NCBI RefSeq assembly: GCF_900142465.1
Contig: NZ_FRAX01000005.1
Location: 62,001 to 126,000, forward strand
Source of the DNA: Fibrobacter sp. UWH6
GTDB lineage: Bacteria > Fibrobacterota > Fibrobacteria > Fibrobacterales > Fibrobacteraceae
Length of the DNA stretch: 64,000 nucleotides
Direction of reading: 5' to 3'
This document shows, piece by piece, positions 1 through 8,171 of the stretch. Every line of letters begins with the position of its first letter. The stretch's first letter is position 1. Position numbers and translations under genes: made by a program. The notes below the pieces were generated by a model, which did no database searches, had not been told where the DNA came from, and was given only the letters and a program-made list of their open reading frames with translations.

Positions 1-872
1 CTATCACCTACAGCATGAAGCCGGAAAACCACTGGTATCCGGACCTGGAAGAACTTGAAAACAAGGTGAAGTACAACCCCTCCATCGCTGGCATCCTGAT
101 TCTGAATCCGGACAATCCCACTGGCATGGTCTATCCTCTTGAAATTCTCCAGAAGATCGTTGATATCGCAAAGCGTTACAACCTGTTCATCATCTGCGAC
201 GAAATCTACAACAAGATTACCTACAATGGAGCAAAGGCTTACGCTCTGGCCGAATACATCGGCGACGTTCCGGCTATCGCTCTCAAGGGTATCTCCAAGG
301 AATATCCGTGGCCGGGCGCACGTTGCGGCTGGGCTGAATACTACAACCGCGACAAGGACGAACAGTTCGACGCCTTCTGCCGCGCTCTTGACAACGCCAA
401 GATGGTTGAAGTCTGCTCCACCACCCTTCCCCAGATGACCATTCCTCGCGTGCTGGGCGATCCTCGCTTCATGGAACACCGCCAGGCTCTGAACGAAAAG
501 ATTGGCCGTCGTAGCGCTATTATTAACGAAATTCTTTCCGACATTCCGGAACTGTATTTCAACCCCACTTACGGTGCATTCTACAACACCATCATCTTCC
601 GTGAAGGTGTTCTGAACAACCACCAGAGCCTGAAGATCGACAATCCGCAGATCAAGGCCAAGGTTGAAGAATGGTGCTCCAAGACCGAAAATCTGGACTA
701 CCGCTTCGTGTACTATCTGTTGGGAGCAAAGGGTATCTGCGTGGTGCCCAGCACCAGTTTCTGCACAGACCTCAAGGGCTTCCGCGTGACGCTGCTTGAA
801 GAAGACGAAGCAGAACTGCGCAGCGTGTTCACCACCATCCACGACGCCATCATCGAGTACCTGCATAGTTAG
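1..872 (+). CDS. PLP-dependent class I/II aminotransferase, 5' end outside window
   Basis: This is the C-terminal part of a fold-type I aminotransferase. The reading frame is open from base 3 to the window edge, so the ATG at 15 is internal. Visible hallmarks are NPDNPTG, the DEIYN motif that holds the PLP ring, and SKEYPWPGARCGW, where the lysine is the expected Schiff-base residue and the arginine a substrate/phosphate contact. It converts an amino acid and a 2-oxo acid with PLP in the cytoplasm; the substrate cannot be read from this fragment. The usual family length of about 400-430 residues suggests the missing part is roughly 120-150 residues. The gene ends normally with TAG. The next coding remnant downstream is a decayed ABC ATPase, so no functional operon partner is visible here. 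Confidence 0.88.
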   Translation, partial: ITYSMKPENHWYPDLEELENKVKYNPSIAGILILNPDNPTGMVYPLEILQKIVDIAKRYNLFIICDEIYNKITYNGAKAYALAEYIGDVPAIALKGISKEYPWPGARCGWAEYYNRDKDEQFDAFCRALDNAKMVEVCSTTLPQMTIPRVLGDPRFMEHRQALNEKIGRRSAIINEILSDIPELYFNPTYGAFYNTIIFREGVLNNHQSLKIDNPQIKAKVEEWCSKTENLDYRFVYYLLGAKGICVVPSTSFCTDLKGFRVTLLEEDEAELRSVFTTIHDAIIEYLHS

Positions 873-1034
873 CAGGTCGCCTTGCAAAGCAAGGCTTCGA
901 GGTTCGAGGTCGGCCTACGGCCTTCGAGGTATGAGTTTTATTAATGACGCCAAAGGCGTTTCATTATAAGTCGCGTAGCGACATGCTCAGACCTCAAGGC
1001 GAGCTTCGCGAGTGCCCTCGTACCTCATACCTCT
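873..1034. repeat. Intergenic cluster of mini-palindromes with 3-base loops
   Basis: Non-coding spacer packed with short perfect palindromes whose loops are exactly three bases: CCTTGC-aaa-GCAAGG (880-894), GGCC-tac-GGCC (912-922), ACGCC-aaa-GGCGT (947-959) and GTCGC-gta-GCGAC (970-982). It also carries copies of the phrase CCTCATACCTC and its inverse, which recurs near 52160-52226. Similar spacers lie at 52128-52228 and 55923-56067. Confidence 0.6.
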
Positions 1035-1867
1035 ATGAAATTTTTCGATCTTCAGGTCAAGAACGTTTCCAAGAGCTTCGGCTAAAAGGCAGTGCTCGAG
1101 GGAATTGACGTATTCATCAAGGACGGCCAGTTCGTGACTTTGCGTGGTCCTTCCGGTTGCGGAAAGACCACGCTCCTTCGCATTGTCGCAGGCTTCGAAA
1201 AGGCCGACGCAGGCGAAGTGATTCTCAGTGGTGAAGTCATTTCCAGCAAGTCTCCGGCACACCGCCCCATCAATACGGTGTTCCAGAGTTACGCCCTGTT
1301 CCCCATCTGAACGTTTTTAACAACATCGCTTTCGGCCTCAAGAGTCATAAGGTTCCTTAGGACGAAATCGAGAAGCGCGTAAACGCCATGATGGAAATGG
1401 TGAACATCACCGACCTGAAAAACGAAATGCCCGCGCCTTGGTGAACGAGCCCGACATTCTTTTGCTGGACGAGCCTCTTTCCGCATTGGACGCAAACCTT
1501 CGCAAGAAACTCCAGGTGGAACTGAAGGAAGTCCAGAAGAAGACGGACACCACATTTATCATGGTGACTCACGACCAGGACGAAGCCATCGCCGTAAGCG
1601 ACCGCGTGCTGGTGATGTACAAGGGCCAGATTGTGCAGGATGGTTCTCCCGAAGATGTTTACGAACATCCGGTGAATCGCTTTGTGGCCACCTTCATGGG
1701 CGAGTGCAATATTCTGGAATGCAAGCGTGCTTCCGATGACAAGGTAACTTGTGCATTCGGTGAACTGATTGCAGAACTTCCCGGTGTAGGCAACGCAGAA
1801 AGCCTTAAGCTCCGCGTCATGACCGACCCCGACGAAATCTACAACCCAGGCGACCTCGTCAAAAGCC
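1035..1867 (+). pseudogene. Decayed PotA-like ABC transporter ATP-binding subunit
   Basis: Remnant of an ATPase of the spermidine/putrescine or iron(III) importer type. In frame from ATG 1035 it reads MKFFDLQVKNVSKSFG and then hits TAA at 1083-1085. The next open piece has a good Walker A (GPSGCGKTT) and Q-loop region (NTVFQSYALFP). A one-base deletion near 1303 shifts the frame; the continuation (HLNVFNNIAFGLK) meets TAG at 1358-1360. Around 1430 a further deletion removes the LSGGQ signature and joins the preceding helix to RALVNEPDILLLDEP, which still carries Walker B, the D-loop and the H-loop (MVTHDQDEA). The C-terminal regulatory domain is also cut off near 1860. With at least four lesions and no ABC signature it cannot make an active ATPase. 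No permease or binding-protein gene is adjacent. Confidence 0.9.
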
Positions 1868-1904
1868 CTTGCAAATTTTCCTTAAGTAATTTTCCCATAA
1901 AAAG

Positions 1905-1935
1905 AAAAAGTCCCGCACAAAGTGCGGGACATTTT
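1905..1935 (-). terminator. Intrinsic terminator of the 288-aa lipoprotein gene
   Basis: Perfect 9-bp stem GTCCCGCAC/GTGCGGGAC (1910-1918 and 1922-1930) with loop AAA; on the minus strand it is followed by a T-run. A near copy serves the neighbouring gene at 2876-2905. Confidence 0.85.
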
Positions 1936-1954
1936 TCCTTAAGAAGTAAAAGAA

Positions 1955-2821
1955 CTACTTACCAATCTTTGCGGCGGCTTTTTTCTTAAAACCTTCCACA
2001 GCCTTGTTGACTGCAGCCCTATACACATCCACGGTACCACTGGCCTTCATGTCAACGCCACCATTGCTATAGCGGGCATAGTCATCACCTTCAAACTGAT
2101 CCCATCCGCGATCAGAATAAAGGATCATATTACCGGACTTGTCAACCAAGGCCACATCCACACGGACAATCGGAGTCACGCGATTCATCAATTTGGTCAT
2201 CATCCCTTTTTCGTAGGCAAACTGAAAATCCGCAATAGCGATAGCATCGACATCCAGCTTTTCACAAAGTTCGCCAACCGGCTTTAGAATGAAATCTTCC
2301 ACCTTCGTGTTATTCACATAGTAATGACCAGATGGAACAATGTAGTTGTAAGGAAGCGGCATCATGCCAGTCGGGGTAACATAACGCGGTTTTTTGGCAT
2401 TATGGATCTTGTCCATGTGAAGATGGTTTTCGGCATTTTCAATAGCCTCAGCAGTCTTTTGAATTGCATCGCTTGCAAAGAAAGCTTTCACATCTTCGCT
2501 ATTGAGTGTTTCTTCAAAAGGAACGACTGTCCATCCATCGATGCTACTTAATGCCTTATGCAATTCATTTGCACCATGAGTTACGATGGTCACCTGTTCT
2601 TCGGTAAAGTATTCAACATTATCCTTGATAATGCCACCGACAAATGACATCAACGTTTCCTTTTTTTCTTTAAACTCTTCAATGTCAATAAATTCCTCGT
2701 TACCAGTAACAGCAAGAATAGCAATCTTCTTTACATTTCCAATATCGGGTTTCTTAACATTAATACCTGCGCAAGAGCAAAGCAAAAGCGCTAAACAACA
2801 AAACAAAATTATTCTCTTCAT
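1955..2821 (-). CDS. Predicted lipoprotein of unknown function, 288 aa
   Basis: The start is the ATG at 2821 rather than an upstream in-frame codon at 2851: GGAG lies a few bases before it, and the protein then opens with a clean lipoprotein signal (MKRIILFCC..LLCSC), lipidation expected at Cys17. The mature part begins with a strand-rich segment (VKKIAILAVTG) and contains several predicted beta/alpha stretches, including a VDAIAIADFQFAY segment and an LVDKSGNMILYSDRGWDQ segment, which resemble envelope proteins of the CsgG/LpoB-like type only loosely. I do not recognise a family. It is probably anchored in the outer or inner membrane facing the periplasm. It is monocistronic, with its own terminator, and is followed on the same strand by another small lipoprotein gene upstream. 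Confidence 0.8.
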   Translation of the reverse strand: MKRIILFCCLALLLCSCAGINVKKPDIGNVKKIAILAVTGNEEFIDIEEFKEKKETLMSFVGGIIKDNVEYFTEEQVTIVTHGANELHKALSSIDGWTVVPFEETLNSEDVKAFFASDAIQKTAEAIENAENHLHMDKIHNAKKPRYVTPTGMMPLPYNYIVPSGHYYVNNTKVEDFILKPVGELCEKLDVDAIAIADFQFAYEKGMMTKLMNRVTPIVRVDVALVDKSGNMILYSDRGWDQFEGDDYARYSNGGVDMKASGTVDVYRAAVNKAVEGFKKKAAAKIGK

Positions 2822-2875
2822 GAGAGCTCCTTCAAATATTTTTTTGTTCAAAAATTGCGATTGTCTTCAAGGCAA

Positions 2876-2905
2876 AAGCCCCGCACAAAAGTGCGGGGCA
2901 TTTTT
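2876..2905 (-). terminator. Intrinsic terminator of the small Cys-rich lipoprotein gene
   Basis: Stem GCCCCGCAC/GTGCGGGGC (2878-2886 and 2891-2899), loop AAAA, T-rich on the minus strand. The hairpin and about 20 bases on its gene side closely match the terminator region at 1905-1955. Confidence 0.85.
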
Positions 2906-2921
2906 ACTTAAGAAGTAAAAA

Positions 2922-3218
2922 TTACTTTGCAAGGAAAGTCGGGCATTGCATGCCTTCACCATAGTAATATTCTGTACCGAACATCTTGTCTCCGGTCGGG
3001 CATTCAACAGTATAACCTGCCGGGCAGTTTTCAACAAGTTCGGCATTGTCACCCTGACACATTTCTTCAATCATGTCAGCATTTGCGGTACAATTTGTTA
3101 CCTGACCATTGTACTTGTAAACGCAGGCCTTGGAGCTTGCGCTAGAAGAGGAATCATCGCTACATGCGGTAAACATTGCGGCGACAGCAAATACAGACAG
3201 AAGGATAATCTTATTCAT
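2922..3218 (-). CDS. Small Cys-rich lipoprotein, 98 aa
   Basis: A short secreted protein with signal peptide MNKIILLSVFAVAAMFTAC; lipidation is expected at Cys19, followed by a serine-rich spacer typical of this genome. The mature part of about 70 residues has six cysteines (ACVYKYNG, TNCTANA, EMCQGD, ENCPAG, VECPTG, MQCPTF), suggesting a disulfide-stabilised periplasmic or surface domain. The start has AAGGA upstream in the expected place. The gene is transcribed away from the first Fib_succ_major operon, so the 3219-3480 spacer is a divergent promoter region; the palindrome at 3333-3359 could affect both directions. I do not recognise a family. Confidence 0.75.
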   Translation of the reverse strand: MNKIILLSVFAVAAMFTACSDDSSSSASSKACVYKYNGQVTNCTANADMIEEMCQGDNAELVENCPAGYTVECPTGDKMFGTEYYYGEGMQCPTFLAK

Positions 3219-3332
3219 TTTTTTTCCTTGATAATTGTGATATGGTAGAATATAGCTTAAAAAAGTTTCCAGAACAAGGGATTTACGTTCCTTATTTCTT
3301 GTAAAAATTCACGAATTGTCTACGAAAAAATC

Positions 3333-3359
3333 CTATATGTAACAGGGTGAAACATATAG
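3333..3359. promoter_or_regulatory. Operator-like palindrome, copy 1
   Basis: CTATATGTAACA, spacer GGG, TGAAACATATAG: 12-bp arms with a single mismatched pair. The palindrome ends 121 bases before the ATG of the 379-aa lipoprotein gene. The same element, perfect, is found at 12308-12334 and 19461-19487, and a related one at 23470-23492 in front of the TIGR02147 regulator gene. Its size and symmetry fit a dimeric DNA-binding protein. Confidence 0.75.
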
Positions 3360-3480
3360 AAAATTCGGCTAAAAATACGTGGAAAATGAGGAGTGTTTGA
3401 GGGAAAGCGGTTGTTGCGGGCGGTCGGGAGTTACTTGGTTCTTTTCTACTATTTGGTTGTAAAAGATCGAGGAAAACTTT
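3360..3480 (+). promoter_or_regulatory. Conserved leader between palindrome and lipoprotein gene, copy 1
   Basis: This segment matches 12335-12455 and 19488-19608 base for base in length, with no indel, and in most positions. It contains a TACTAT -10-like hexamer (3447-3452; TATTAT in the second copy) and GAGGA before the ATG. No good -35 box is present at the right distance, which would suit an activator-dependent promoter with the palindrome upstream. Confidence 0.55.
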
Positions 3481-4620
3481 ATGAAGTTTGGTTTGTTGAA
3501 AGTTTTTGCGCTTGGAGGCGTCGTTCCGCTCGCTGTTGCGCTCAATGCCTGCGGCGATGATAGTTCCACTAGCGGGTCTAGCGATGGCGTGAACCGTGGT
3601 GGTATTCCCGACACCATCGAGACATTCATGGAACTGTCGGATTACGACTGCGGCAAGAGCCAGAAGTGTGTCGCCACCTACCTGACGGAATACCATGACA
3701 TGGTAGTGTGCGATGGCGAGGATGGCTGGGTCATCGGGACTCTCATCGAGAAGATGGACTGCGACTTTTCTTCATCGAGTGCCAAGTCCAGCGACAGCAA
3801 GTCCAACGATCCCGCCGAAGTGACCGACGACTCCAGCGACAGCAAGGACAATCCTTCTTCGGCAGGAACATCGACCAAGTCCAGCGCTTCCAAAGAGCCG
3901 GACTCCAGCGGCTCCGAAGGCGTGGAAGGCTCTTCCGCAAGCGTTCCCGGCGGCAGCAGCGACGCCAGCGCCTACGACGTGGTCACCGGCACGCTTACCG
4001 ACTCCCGCGACGGACAGACCTACAGGACCGTGAAAATCGGTGACAAGGTGTGGATGGCCGAAAACCTGAACTACGCCTACACCGGTGTTCCCTATAAATA
4101 TGGTAGTTACACCTCCGATTCCACCAGTTGGTGCTACGACAACGCCCCTGCCAACTGTGCCAAGTACGGCCGTCTTTATACCTGGGCTGCGGCCATGGAC
4201 AGCGTGGGCGAGTGGAGCACAAACGGCAAGGGCTGCGGCTATCTTAAGACATGCTTGCCGATATACCCAGTGCGTGGCGTTTGTCCCGAAGGCTGGCATC
4301 TGCCGACTCAATCGGAATGGAACACCCTGTTCACGGCGGTGGGCGGTTCATCGGTCGCCGGAACAAAGCTCAAGTCTACGTCCGGGTGGAATAGTAGCGG
4401 CAACGGCACGGATGCCTTCTCGTTTTCGGCGTTGCCTGCTGGCCTCAGGAACCTCAGTGGGAATTACGACAACGAGGGCAACTACGCGTACTTCTGGAGT
4501 TCTACGGAGCACTATAGCAACACCGCGTACCGCATGTACTTGAACTACGACGATGCGAACCTGGACGTCAGCAACAGGAACCGCGGGCTTTCCGTCCGTT
4601 GCGTCAAGGATTCTGACTAA
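3481..4620 (+). CDS. Fib_succ_major (TIGR02145) lipoprotein, 379 aa
   Basis: Exported lipoprotein: signal peptide ending VALNAC, lipidation at Cys24. Residues 25-95 form a small Cys-rich module (YDCGKSQKCVAT...VVCDGEDGW) that is nearly repeated in the 356-aa paralogue at 19609. A Ser/Asp/Lys linker of about 65 residues follows. Residues from about 165 to the end make one Fib_succ_major domain: GTLTDSRDGQTYRTVKIG, VWMAENLNYA, CAKYGRLYTW, VCPEGWHLPTQSEW, FSALPAGLR and SVRCVKD are all in order. The family's function is unknown; the motif order is reminiscent of the formylglycine-enzyme/C-type-lectin fold, which is inference. It is the first of four same-strand genes (to 10190), spaced by 18-65 bases and likely one transcript starting after the palindrome at 3333. 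Confidence 0.9.
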   Translation: MKFGLLKVFALGGVVPLAVALNACGDDSSTSGSSDGVNRGGIPDTIETFMELSDYDCGKSQKCVATYLTEYHDMVVCDGEDGWVIGTLIEKMDCDFSSSSAKSSDSKSNDPAEVTDDSSDSKDNPSSAGTSTKSSASKEPDSSGSEGVEGSSASVPGGSSDASAYDVVTGTLTDSRDGQTYRTVKIGDKVWMAENLNYAYTGVPYKYGSYTSDSTSWCYDNAPANCAKYGRLYTWAAAMDSVGEWSTNGKGCGYLKTCLPIYPVRGVCPEGWHLPTQSEWNTLFTAVGGSSVAGTKLKSTSGWNSSGNGTDAFSFSALPAGLRNLSGNYDNEGNYAYFWSSTEHYSNTAYRMYLNYDDANLDVSNRNRGLSVRCVKDSD

Positions 4621-4638
4621 ATCTCAAAAGGTTTCCCT

Positions 4639-6987
4639 ATGAAAAACACGTTCGCGAAAAAGTTTACGGTCTGCGCCCTTGCGGGGGTGTTCGGGTTTGC
4701 CCTTTCGGCTTGCGATAATTCGTCATCGGCGGGTGGCGATGAGTTCCCTGCAGAAGTCGAGAACTTGGCGGAGCTGCATACTTATGAATGTAATGACGAA
4801 ATAACAGGGAAAAAAATTTATGTCTCTGAACAAGCTCTGAATTACGAATGTGACGGCACAACTTGGCAAAAAACAAACGACAGGACCACACCGAGTTCCT
4901 CTTCGAACAAAACATCCAGCAGCTCATCCAAGAAAAATACATCGGATATAAATCCCGAAAATTTAAAAACAGCGGACTTCTTAAATCCGGGAATTTCCTA
5001 TGGAGAAATCAAGGACAGTCGCGATGGCGAAGTCTATAAGACCGTAAAAATCGGGGACCAGACATGGATTGCCGAAAACCTGAGATACCGCTACAAAGGA
5101 AAAACTGCCTCTTTGGATTCTTCCAGTTTCTGTTTTGAAGACAATCCGGAAAATTGTAAAAAATTCGGACGCATGTATCTTTGGAGTGCTGTCATGGACA
5201 GTGCGGGAATTTTGAATGACGACGGAAAAGGATGCGGAAACGGAGTCATGTGCAGACCGTCTTATCCTGTACAGGGAATCTGCCCGGAAGGCTTTCACGT
5301 GCCGAACGGAATCGAATACCAAAAGCTTTTATATTATGCGGGAGCACATTATCAAAAAGTAAATACGGGCTACTATCTTCATAATGCAAATGCCTTTTAC
5401 TCGGAGATAGGTTCAAACGGGAAAAAAACGACTGGAACCGATGATTACGGATTCTCTGCGATCATGTCAACTCATTCCGGGTATTACAAAACGAATTTTT
5501 CCGTCTTTTGGACTTCTGTGCAAAGAAGTTCCAAGTACAGCAAAAAATTCTATCTCAGCCCACAATATGCCGCAGTCTACGATAATGGCTCTCTGGAATC
5601 TTCCCACAAAAATTACCTGCGCTGTATTAAAACAGAAGAAGATTCCACTTATGCCATTTCCACCGATATCCAAAATGACCTTAATCGCGCTGTAGCCTGT
5701 AAAACAGACGAAGTCGATTCTTGTAAATATGGAACCCTCATCGATTCCAGAGATGGACAAAAGTACAAGACCGTCCAAGTCGGGTATATGATCTGGATGG
5801 CGGAAAATTTGAATTACCGCTATTTGCAACCGTCGGCTACAGAAGATTCTACAAGTTCCTGCTACGAAAACGATCCGGAAAATTGTAAAAAAGATGGGCG
5901 CCTCTATTCGTATAGTGCGGCGGTGGATAGCGCGGGAATTTTCAGTGATAATGGAAAAGGCTGCGGCTACGGAATTGAATATTGTCCCTATCCGGACACG
6001 GGATTTATCCGCGGAGTCTGCCCGGAAGGTTGGCATTTGCCGTCTGGTGCTGAAGTGTTGGATCTTAAATATATGGCTTACAAAAATAAGGATATCGAAT
6101 CCAAAACGGAATTCAGTGCCGGCGGAGCTTTTTCACTTGGGTTAAACATCCGTCCAGTTGGAATCAAACGAGGACACTGGTACGAAGGCTATGGCGCCCT
6201 TATGTGGACAAGTTCATCTGTCGAAGAAAAATATGCCACCTATATGCAAGTACATAGTTATTTATTCGATCATGATTGGGAGTATCAGGATAAAAGTAAC
6301 CACATGTCCGTAAGATGCGTTCGACATTTCGATTCTTACGAACCGACCGAACCGGATACAAAAATTTCCTTCCCGACTTTTGACGAAACCATTCCCGTCA
6401 TAGACCCCTGCAAAGGCTCCGGATGCAGCGATTCCATTGTGGATGAGCGAGACGGAATAGTTTACCGAACTGTTAAAATTGGAGACCAATGGTGGATGCA
6501 GGATAACCTACGGCTTCAAGATACGACAGACACGCTTTACAACAAGTATGATAAAGAATATCCTTGGAGCGTTGCCATGGATAGTGCAGGAATTTATTCA
6601 ACAGACGGCAAAGGCTGCGGCAATGGAAAGTTCTGTTCTACATCCGGCAAAGTTCGAGGCATTTGTCCAAAGGGTTGGCATTTACCGACCACAAAAGATT
6701 TTTGGACTTTGATGGCCCATGCAAGCGATAAGCCTCTAAAATGGAAAGATGATTTAAACAATCTCTATTTTAGACACACTGCAACCCAGCATACCACCCA
6801 GTATTATGGAGGTAAAGCGTTGACTTCTTGCTATTGGGCTTCCACGGAAAAATCTGAAGAAACCGCTTCCCAAATGTGCGTTTCCGCAGATGATGGATCC
6901 TTGTTTGCAAATTTTGTCAGCACGTCAGGAGGCGTCAAAAAGAATAAGGATAAACATACGGTGCGCTGCATCAAGGACTCGGATTAA
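4639..6987 (+). CDS. Lipoprotein with three Fib_succ_major domains, 782 aa
   Basis: The signal peptide MKNTFAKKFTVCALAG..LSAC (Cys25) is almost identical to that of the next gene. After a module with HTYECND...YECDGTTW and a short Ser/Lys linker come three Fib_succ_major domains starting near residues 120, 365 and 597 (YKTVKIGDQTWIAENL; YKTVQVGYMIWMAENL; YRTVKIGDQWWMQDNL), each with CPEGW/CPKGWHLP and a terminal RC(I/V)K. The third is shorter and lacks the FSALPAG segment. The interior prefers AAA, GGA and other AT-ending codons, while the 5' and 3' ends read like the neighbouring paralogues, so the middle may have been exchanged by recombination. The conserved spacer before the ATG (AAGGTTTCCCT) also precedes the following gene. 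Expected on the cell surface or in the periplasm. Confidence 0.9.
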   Translation: MKNTFAKKFTVCALAGVFGFALSACDNSSSAGGDEFPAEVENLAELHTYECNDEITGKKIYVSEQALNYECDGTTWQKTNDRTTPSSSSNKTSSSSSKKNTSDINPENLKTADFLNPGISYGEIKDSRDGEVYKTVKIGDQTWIAENLRYRYKGKTASLDSSSFCFEDNPENCKKFGRMYLWSAVMDSAGILNDDGKGCGNGVMCRPSYPVQGICPEGFHVPNGIEYQKLLYYAGAHYQKVNTGYYLHNANAFYSEIGSNGKKTTGTDDYGFSAIMSTHSGYYKTNFSVFWTSVQRSSKYSKKFYLSPQYAAVYDNGSLESSHKNYLRCIKTEEDSTYAISTDIQNDLNRAVACKTDEVDSCKYGTLIDSRDGQKYKTVQVGYMIWMAENLNYRYLQPSATEDSTSSCYENDPENCKKDGRLYSYSAAVDSAGIFSDNGKGCGYGIEYCPYPDTGFIRGVCPEGWHLPSGAEVLDLKYMAYKNKDIESKTEFSAGGAFSLGLNIRPVGIKRGHWYEGYGALMWTSSSVEEKYATYMQVHSYLFDHDWEYQDKSNHMSVRCVRHFDSYEPTEPDTKISFPTFDETIPVIDPCKGSGCSDSIVDERDGIVYRTVKIGDQWWMQDNLRLQDTTDTLYNKYDKEYPWSVAMDSAGIYSTDGKGCGNGKFCSTSGKVRGICPKGWHLPTTKDFWTLMAHASDKPLKWKDDLNNLYFRHTATQHTTQYYGGKALTSCYWASTEKSEETASQMCVSADDGSLFANFVSTSGGVKKNKDKHTVRCIKDSD

Positions 6988-7005
6988 ATCTCAAGAGGTT
7001 TCCCT

Positions 7006-8106
7006 ATGAAAAATACATTCGCGAAAAAGTTCACGGTCTGCGCCCTTGCGGGGGTGCTCTGTTTCGCCCTGACCGCCTGCGATGATTCGTCGTCGGCGGG
7101 AGGCGATGACGTCATTCTGAGTGGCGATAGCCGCGAAGAATCCAGTGATTCTCGCTCCAACGATAAGGATGAAGCAATCTCCAGCAACGGTAAAGTGGAG
7201 TCGAATAGGTCCAGTAGTTCGGCAAAAGAAACGAAGGACTCATCTGACACCAAGAGTTCCAGTTCTGTGAAGTCTGGAAATTCTTCTAACAGCCATAAGG
7301 GCGATTCTAGTTCGTCGGTTGGTTCTTCTTCGAGTGAAAAGCAAAGTAGCAGTGCCATGAGCAAGGTAGAGTCTTCGTCGAGTGAAGAAATGAAAAATGC
7401 ATGGGATTATCTAAATCCGGACGTAGACTATGGTGAGTTTATCGATGAACGGGATGGACAAGTGTACAAAACCGTGGTTATATGCGACAGAGAATATGGC
7501 GAAAATTGTCGAATTTGGATGGCCCAGAACTTAAACTACGCCTATACCGGAGTGCCTTATAAGTACAGTGCCGACAATAGAATCTATGTTTCAGACTCCA
7601 CCAGTTGGTGCTACGAAAATGATTCTTTCAACTGCGATAAATACGGTCGTCTTTACACCTGGAGTGCAGCGATGGACAGTGCCGCACAGTTCAGTGAAAA
7701 TGCAGGAACTGAGTGTGGCTATATGAGATCTTGTACACCAAACAACCTGCACCGTGGCATTTGCCCTGATGGCTGGCATGTGCCTACAAATGCAGAGTAT
7801 GACACCTTGTTTTTTTACACTGGTGGTTTCCTCAGTGCTAGTTGGAATTTAAAATCCGCTAGTAGCTGGTATAGCGGTTTCAGTGCTAACCAATACGGCT
7901 TCTCGGTGCTTCCTGCCGGTATTAGGGACTATAATGGCAATTTCGTCGATGAGAGATACCGCACCTACTTTTGGACTGCTTCTGCGGGTAATATGAATGA
8001 CTACGCTTGGGGCAAGTGTTTCTACTATAAAGACAGTGAAGCATCAAAAGTCGGCAAACAGAAGAAAGTTGGCCTAAGTCTTCGTTGCGTCAAGGACTCA
8101 AACTAG
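7006..8106 (+). CDS. Fib_succ_major lipoprotein with long Ser-rich stalk, 366 aa
   Basis: Signal peptide as in the preceding gene, lipidation at Cys25. Residues of about 27-125 are a low-complexity Ser/Lys/Asp stalk, which probably lets the C-terminal domain project from the membrane. The single Fib_succ_major domain (about 135-366) runs FIDERDGQVYKTV, IWMAQNLNYAYTG, CDKYGRLYTWSAAMDS, ICPDGWHVPTNAEY, FSVLPAGIRDY, FWTASAG and LRCVKDSN. The 18-base gap from the previous gene holds the AAGAGGTTTCCCT leader, which supplies the ribosome binding site. After its stop codon the sequence CCCGCCGATGAATTATC resembles that after the 672-aa gene at 10190, a sign of tandem duplication. Confidence 0.9.
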   Translation: MKNTFAKKFTVCALAGVLCFALTACDDSSSAGGDDVILSGDSREESSDSRSNDKDEAISSNGKVESNRSSSSAKETKDSSDTKSSSSVKSGNSSNSHKGDSSSSVGSSSSEKQSSSAMSKVESSSSEEMKNAWDYLNPDVDYGEFIDERDGQVYKTVVICDREYGENCRIWMAQNLNYAYTGVPYKYSADNRIYVSDSTSWCYENDSFNCDKYGRLYTWSAAMDSAAQFSENAGTECGYMRSCTPNNLHRGICPDGWHVPTNAEYDTLFFYTGGFLSASWNLKSASSWYSGFSANQYGFSVLPAGIRDYNGNFVDERYRTYFWTASAGNMNDYAWGKCFYYKDSEASKVGKQKKVGLSLRCVKDSN

Positions 8107-8171
8107 CCCGCCGATGAATTATCAATTCCGAAATCCGAATTCATAAATCCGAATTTCCAAAAGGTTTTGCT

